From NCBI GenBank assembly GCA_013396995.1, contig VWZP01002845.1:5345482-5409481 (forward strand): a DNA stretch of 64,000 bases. The letters are read 5' to 3'. This DNA is from Dicaeum eximium (taxonomy: Eukaryota; Chordata; Aves; Passeriformes; Dicaeidae). Below the pieces are notes generated by a model, which saw only the letters and a program-made list of their open reading frames with translations, had not been told where the DNA came from and did no database searches. This document shows positions 58,171 through 64,000 of this stretch, piece after piece (position 1 is the first letter of the stretch; each line of letters opens with the position of its first letter). The translations under genes and the position numbers were made by a program.

Positions 58171-61100
58171 TTTCTTCTAGGCTGGCTGCTTCAGCCTTCA
58201 CTCCTGCTCAGTAGTATGTCAACATTTCCACTGACTTCTGCTGAAGTGCTTTTGACTGAGCATTTGTAACATAATTAATGTCTTCTCACTTGTGGGGGAT
58301 GGAGCACGGAGATGGGAGGAGAAACACTGCAACTGAGAATAACTTAAGTCATGCATTGCTGTCCTTGCCTTGGACAAGATGGAAGAGTGGGCATGTTTTG
58401 CTGTCAGTGATTTAACACAGCCTGGAAAACAAGCCTGATCAAGTGTACGGCAGCATGGGAAGTCCTCTACAGCATTGTTTTCATTGCATCCACACACTGT
58501 AAGGTTAATGAAAACTCAACTTCAGAGATGCTTACACTTTTATGTCAAGGTCAAAATTGAAATATTGGAGATTTGGAAAAAAATTGTCACCCACGAGAAT
58601 ATGTCCTCCATCAGTAAGAGTTATTTAGACCATATTTGTACTGCTTAATAGAAAAGGGCCAGGGAGTGATGTCTGGTAAAAGTTAAATGGCACCAAATGT
58701 CTTATTACCCACCCTGCAGTGTGCTAACCTTTCCCTTTGTGAGGAGCTGGGGGAAAGGTCCATTTGTAATAGCAAGAAACAGCTAGGCAACACCTAAGCA
58801 GTGTGACCAAGGAGGGGTTCAGTGCTCAGGATTTCCCTCACCTGTATTTGGCAATTTATATCATGTTGTTAAGATTTACAAGCCCCCCTCCTCATTTTCC
58901 CATCCTGAGCTCTTTGCTAAGACAGTGTCAGTCTTTTTACTTGACAGCAGCAATGAAGACTCTTGCACTAATGTGCCTGGAGCCTCCTGCTTTGCAGCAT
59001 GAGCATGGGCTGGTTCATTCAAGAGCTGGGAGACCTTCCATGCTCTTCCCACAGTCCATGCCAGAAGGAGAGAAATGTTTCACAGAAGGTTTTGTTAATT
59101 GTGCCAGTCTCAGAGTGGCCCAGTGCAAAGAGCAGTGATCTCTGCTCTCACACAGGCACCTGAGCCTGTGAAAAAAAAGAGGACATAGAAATGTGAGTTG
59201 TGTAATGAACACTCTTGCATCAGGTAGGATGAACAGGAGCATCTAAACCTGTGCCAAGACCTGTGGGTCATTTGCAATATAAAAATAGCCAGAGTAAAGC
59301 ATCCAATTTCTTTCTGGTTAACATACAAACTGCTTACAATTTCCATATGTTTTGCTTCCCTCAACATATTTGTAGCAGATCTTTGATGTCAAGCTTTTCC
59401 AAAGCCTGTCCATGTAAGATGAGCTATTCAGCGTTTATTTAATTAAAAGTCTTTAGAAATCTTTAGATTGCACCACTTTTAAGCCTTTTTTACAACTGCC
59501 TTCTCCTCATTCTCTTGTTCAAAGCTGAATTTAAAACTTCCAAAGCTGTCTGCTTTCAAATCTTCCATCCTTGGATAAACCTAGGACATTTTTAATGCAA
59601 AGTAGCAGCTTATTGCTCATTCTCACTATAGCCACATGAAATTCCATTGGGAGACGGCAACCCAGGGAGACCACTGCTCCTAGAAGCTTTCCAGCACATT
59701 TGCTGGCAAAGCATGATCTCCAAACTCAGTCCCAGTCCCACCAGTCTCCCAGACTGCAGCATTAAAGAGCTTGAGTTGAAGAATGAACAAAGAACAGGAG
59801 TTATTTGTCCATATCACAAATACATCACGAATGCAGTGAAAAACAGGAGATAAGGGTGAAGCTTGTGAACATGATGCAGAGCTCAAATAGCCTGAAGCAG
59901 TGTATGCCTGTAAGCTATGGGATGAGCTAATTGCTGCATGCAGAGTTTACTGCTCTGCAAAGATTAGAGTGAACTTAGGAGTTGTACCCTGTGACTGTGT
60001 AAACCTGGCTACAGCACCACGGTGATTTTGGCAAAGGCTTTTGCTTCTCAGCAAAGTCTGAAAATCAGCTTGAGGCTTCTGCAGCAACGAAGAACAGCCC
60101 AGATGACACAGTTGCATTATTAATTTATTCTCTTTTCCTTCTGCCCTGATTTTCAGCTGGAAATAGCCAAGCCCTTTCTTTCTCTCTCGCAGCTTCCCTG
60201 CTGCCAGAGGAAGAGGAACAGCATAGGCAGGCTCAGGACTGCAGAGGAACATATTTCTGCTCCTTTCCTGCTGTCCCCATTGGAAGCACAGTCAGTCCTA
60301 GGACATGCTCCTGGCAGAGCTGCTAACTTCTAAGAGCCCTTTAAGCTATGAAACAGGAAACCTTTAAAGGACTGATTCCCTACAACCCTCTTTGCAAGTG
60401 AGCTATAACAATGACAATTGCAAAAACGTGGCATTCTGCACCATACAATTCCAAATACTCTAATGATGGTAAGTGATGCTCTGAAGTCTCCAGACATTGT
60501 ATGCTGTTACCTGAGCTTGCAGGTTTTCCTCTATATCTCCACTACAGCTCTGTTTGTCAAAGCTGGTAAGTCTACTTGTACTTGTTCCATCCTGGAAGCT
60601 CCTACATCTTAACACTCTGTGAAAATTGCTTAAAACTTTCTTTTAACCTAAAAAATCCATCCCATCACTGTCAATTCCCACTGCCATACACAGGGATCAT
60701 GCTTCGCACTACAATTCATTGAATCAGGGCTGACATGACTGACCACAAGATCTCCCAGAAAAATATATTTGAAGGGACATGAGGCTGTTGCCTCTTCATT
60801 TCATGTGACCACTGGGCCCAAATTCAGCTATAACTGCCAGCATTGCTGGTGTTGCTGTGACACAACCGGCTAAAACAGCTGTCTCCAAAGTGGGGTGTGT
60901 GCGACATGATCCATTGGGGTGTGAGGAGAAAACATGGGTTTGATACCATTAATAAATTAATTAAAAAAAAAAAAAAAATGTTATTTTGGGTGTGCCCCAA
61001 ACACTGTTCTAAGCTGTCAAATTCCAGACACATTCAGACAGTAATTTAATAAGGATACAACAACCCCTTTAACACAACCTAAATTTAAACATTTCATAGA

Positions 61101-62440
61101 TCGTGTATCAACATTTCATTTCTAAATATGTTTGTCTGGATATTGGCCTAATTTCTTTAAATGAGTGCTAATAGGCTAAACAACTTTGAAATGACAACAA
61201 ATGATAAAAGTTGCAGCATGTTAGTTTGATTTTGACACTTCTTTTAAAGAAGTGTTGTCCTACTTTTTCCAGGCTTATTTTGAAAAAGCTGCTCTAGAAA
61301 AAAAGTACCTTTTTTGTTCATTCTACTGAAAGACAATTGTAGCCAGTGTTAAACTTGACTAAAAATCTTACACATCATCTTGAAGTTATTTTATCTTTGA
61401 AGACTTAATGTCAGATTAATATTGATAGTCTATCTCATTTGAATCACCAACTCTTTATGGGCATTCAGGTGTGTGTTTTCCTTATCCAGAGTCTTTATGT
61501 GTGCTTGGATATGCCCCTGTTCACACCTTCCTTACTCCAGGATTAATCATCCCAGCTTCCATTGTCCCCTAGCATCCTTCCAGCTTTACAAGTAGTTTAC
61601 AAGTCTATAACAGAGCTCTAGATAGCTCTTTAATGTTTTTTCAGTAGAGCTTATATTAGATCAGGTACCTTGCCCTGAGTGCTGCTGGGTTTAAGGATGA
61701 TTCAGGTGGTGTTTCAGCAGCAGTTAGCAATGCTGAGCTGCAACATCTTGCCTTGCTCTAGAAGTAGAGTACTCTTATTTTGGGCTGCCTTTATGGTCAC
61801 ACTTAAGCCAGATTTCAGTGAGATTTAAACAGGAGTGCTTAACATGCTTCAGTGCTCCAGAAACTTTTCTTGTGTGCACTGAAAAAATTAGGAGTTACTG
61901 GTCCTAACAGGCTGCCAGCTTACTGCCCCACAGCTCCTGGTCCTTCCAGATCCTCTGTTACGTTCATGGAGGGCCAAACTTCAAAATTTAAGAGAAAACA
62001 CAACAGAGGAGCCCTGGCCACTGTCACAGAGACCTTCACGAGTCCAAGAGATGTGCTTCTATCCCTTCCAGTCCTACTGAGCTGTCTCTCTGACCCTTAA
62101 CTCTCCCCTGGACGTTTCTGCCCTGCCACAAGAAGCTTGCCTTCTGTATTAATCCAGGCTCTCAGGTGTAACACATCCTTCTGGTGAAAGAGCACATGGA
62201 TCTGAGGGAATGGGGCAGTTTTGAACCATCGTGTGCAGAAAGCATTACTGGCACCAGCCTCTTCATACCTAAAACCGAAGTACAAATCTTATTACCCTGC
62301 CACGGAGCAACATGCTGGACAAACTCTTCTGCTCCTCTTCAGAAAGAAGAGCGTCACTTTAAAAATCACCGTACTTTATCTTGGAGGATCCTGCGGAAGG
62401 AGAAAGATCCGATCTTTACAACTTCTTATAACTTGCCCCC
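58171..62440. other. Gene desert, no gene seen
   Basis: Non-coding. It includes a possible short transposon-like end and A(16) run at about 60875–60978. No exon recognised. Confidence 0.5.
60951..60978 (+). repeat. AATAAA and A(16) tract
   Basis: AATAAA at 60951–60956 followed by A(16) at 60963–60978. Upstream, CAGCTGTCTCCAAAGTGGGG (60877–60896) resembles the terminal inverted repeat style of hAT elements, but no matching opposite end was found. Confidence 0.4.
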
Positions 62441-62449
62441 AGCAGCCGG

Positions 62450-63210
62450 TGGGACCGCTCAGCTGGCAGAGCGCAGATTCCCGGCGGCCTCGGGACCACG
62501 CAGGGGTGGTACAAGGCCTTGGGCACCCCAAAAGGCAGCGGCTGCCGGGCACGCTGTGCAGAGCACGTCTCACGCCGCTCGGGGCTCTGCCGAGGGCAGG
62601 TCAGGGCAGTCCTTCAAGGGCGAGTGTCACTGCACAGATTTGCCCCGCAGCAGCTCTCGCGGCGCTCCGCGGCGCGCACCCGGGAGCNGCCCCCTGGGGA
62701 ACGGCCTGGTCCCCACAGCCCCGCCACGGGTGCTCGGGTAGCCCTCATCCCCCCGGCTGCCTCCACATCTCCGCTGCCCGGGAGCCGTCTGCTTGCGCGN
62801 CAGCCCGGGCCCTGAGGGGGACGGCGGCGGCGGCCCCGTCCGGCGGGTCCCGGCGGGCCCGGGCTGGCGGCCCCGCTCNTTTCGGGGCTGTGCACCAGAT
62901 CTCTGTCGTGCGCGGCTGGGGGAGAGCACCCCCGGGCCTGCCTAAGAAGCCCCGAAGGTGGGGGACGAGTCCCAAGCTTTCCCCGAAGAGGCAGCCCGGA
63001 GTTCGGCGGGGCGCTCCCGGGAACAGAGTCCGGGCAGCCCTCGGACCACGCTGCCCTCGGGGCACGAGGGGACACAGGGGCCGGGCCGAGCCTCGTGGGG
63101 AGGGCTCCGGGGGTCAGCGGGGGAACCCGCTCTGCGGCCCCGGCCCTGCCCTGCGCGGCCCCGGGCCCTCACCTCTCCGCCTAAGGCAGGAGGCTGAATG
63201 GATTTCTCTG
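62450..63210. other. CpG island with sequencing gaps
   Basis: Very CpG-rich block with single Ns at 62688, 62800 and 62879. Long open frames on both strands cross the Ns and lack any known domain, so no protein is called. It lies on the side where GSX1 is expected and may mark a regulatory or non-coding transcript promoter. Edges by eye. Confidence 0.55.
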
Positions 63211-63239
63211 CCGTCCTGTCCTCCCCCCTTGCTCCCATA

Positions 63240-63420
63240 GAGTCCAGCAATTTAGCAAGTTCACCAAGCTGTGTCATGCTTCATGACTAATTCACATATT
63301 TAAATGGGAACGGTCGAAGCTGGACTATTTGATGCCAGCCAAGCGCATTTATCAGGTCAAAAAAGCTCACAATGGCTGGAGGCTCCGTGTGTGTGCGCGG
63401 GTGTCTAATATAAGCGCTTG
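63240..63420. promoter_or_regulatory. Candidate regulatory block flanking the CpG island
   Basis: Low-CpG DNA with GCAAGTTCACCAAGC, CATGACTAATTCAC, ATTTAAATGGG, GCATTTATCAGGTCA. Directly abuts the CpG island and is non-repetitive. Support is compositional only. Confidence 0.25.
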
Positions 63421-63457
63421 CTCTAGTGCTGGACCGGGAGTCCCCCCATCCTCAAAA

Positions 63458-63525
63458 AAAAAAAACAAAACAAAAAAAAAAACACCAAAAAAAAACAACA
63501 AACCCAGGCCCACAAATAAATAAAT
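63458..63525. repeat. A-rich low-complexity tract
   Basis: Runs of A interrupted by single C and G, ending in (AAAT)n. Flanks the CpG island. Confidence 0.9.
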
Positions 63526-63609
63526 AAGGCACTCAGATCGGTTGCAGCTTCCCAGAGCACAGTCTCCCCCTGCCCCCGCCTCCCGGCCTGCCTTGGTTCC
63601 ATCCCCCCC

Positions 63610-63730
63610 CNATGGAATTAATCTGATCAATTACAGCGGTTTTCACGTGGCTGAGCAGTTTCAAAGGTGCCACATTTTATTATCTGCTGACCCCCTGACA
63701 TCGCAGGTGCAGATTTAATGACGGAAAGAA
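63610..63730. promoter_or_regulatory. Candidate regulatory block near right edge
   Basis: After the N at 63611: GGAATTAATCTGATCAATTA, CACGTG, TTTCAAAGGTG, CATTTTATTATCTGC, CATCGCAGGTGCAGATTTAA. It mixes homeodomain, E-box, GATA-like (TTATCT) and CDX-like (TTTTATTA) sites. Motif-based only. Confidence 0.25.
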
Positions 63731-64000
63731 GGGGGGAAAAGGAAAGGGGGGGTTAAATTAGCCAAATGAACTTTTCTCTCCGGCGTCGCCACTGATAGAC
63801 GAACGTGTGGATGGGTATTTGTGTGAGATGCGTGTGAGATGCGAAGGCCTCTGAGCTGTGCCCGGAGAGGCGGTGGCGGGCCCCGATGGGACGCGCAGCG
63901 CCGGCGGTCGGGGCAGACCCGGGGGGCTCGGCAGCGCCCGGGCGGCACCTCCGTGCTTCGGGAAGGGGTGCCACGTTCAAGGAAAACGAGCAAACTGAAG
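63731..64000. other. GC-rich right edge
   Basis: CpG-rich again from about 63.83 kb, so another island probably starts here. No GSX1 coding sequence recognised on either strand. Confidence 0.45.

Noticed and set aside
62221..63240. 339-codon + strand frame in the right CpG island
   Set aside because: Crosses three Ns of unknown length, has no homeobox or other domain, and opposite-strand frames are equally open. GSX1 was considered and rejected.
1..64000. CRISPR arrays, bacterial operons, prophage or rRNA/tRNA genes
   Set aside because: Sequence is intron-bearing vertebrate DNA; tandem repeats present are micro- and minisatellites without spacer structure, and no tRNA or rRNA signature was seen.

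Overview
The window is a piece of vertebrate nuclear genome, most likely from a bird. It holds three genes of the conserved FLT3–CDX2–PDX1 (ParaHox) block. The bird or other sauropsid assignment rests on CR1-type LINE 3' ends (about 25.48–25.76 kb, 45.13–45.35 kb and 51.23–51.31 kb), very GC-rich CpG islands around the homeobox genes, short intergenic distances and sauropsid-like protein sequences. Protein-coding sequence occupies only about 3 kb; the rest is introns, UTRs, CpG islands, candidate cis-regulatory DNA and simple repeats.

Layout. 1–7.2 kb: 3' part of the receptor tyrosine kinase FLT3 on the + strand, equivalent to human exons 17–24 (kinase insert, catalytic loop, activation loop, C-lobe, C-tail, stop at 6332–6334). 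About 7.2–16.2 kb: intergenic DNA with no recognisable gene (no URAD seen), an isolated CpG-rich islet near 8.8–9.27 kb and a broad CpG-rich domain from about 11.55 kb that runs into CDX2. 16.54–19.91 kb: CDX2 on the + strand, three coding exons, 272 aa, with a TATA-like promoter at 16.27 kb. 19.99–21.17 kb: a 591-bp stretch of the CDX2 3' region present twice around a single N, almost certainly an assembly artefact. About 21.2–37.7 kb: interval between the convergent genes CDX2 and PDX1, with CR1, microsatellites and candidate enhancers. 38.51–42.07 kb: PDX1 on the – strand, two coding exons, 261 aa. 42.07–43.4 kb: PDX1 upstream CpG island and candidate control elements. 43.4–64 kb: a gene desert in the direction where GSX1 lies in other vertebrates, with repeat fragments, candidate enhancer blocks and a CpG island at about 62.45–63.2 kb. 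No GSX1 homeodomain is present in the window.

How the parts relate. CDX2 (hindgut and posterior identity) and PDX1 (pancreas and duodenum) are endodermal ParaHox transcription factors; FLT3 is a haematopoietic cytokine receptor linked only by position. Gene order and relative orientation match human 13q12, read from the opposite strand. The non-coding DNA carries clusters of TCF/LEF-, GATA-, POU-, CDX-, FOX- and homeodomain-type motifs near both homeobox genes, suggesting auto- and cross-regulation; these are motif observations only.

No unprecedented coding system was found. The most useful second looks are: an altered PBX-interaction motif in PDX1 (FAWMK instead of FPWMK), loss of two tyrosine docking motifs in FLT3, the duplication artefacts at Ns, the apparent absence of URAD, and several candidate enhancer blocks including a 13-mer shared by CDX2 intron 1 and the PDX1 upstream region.
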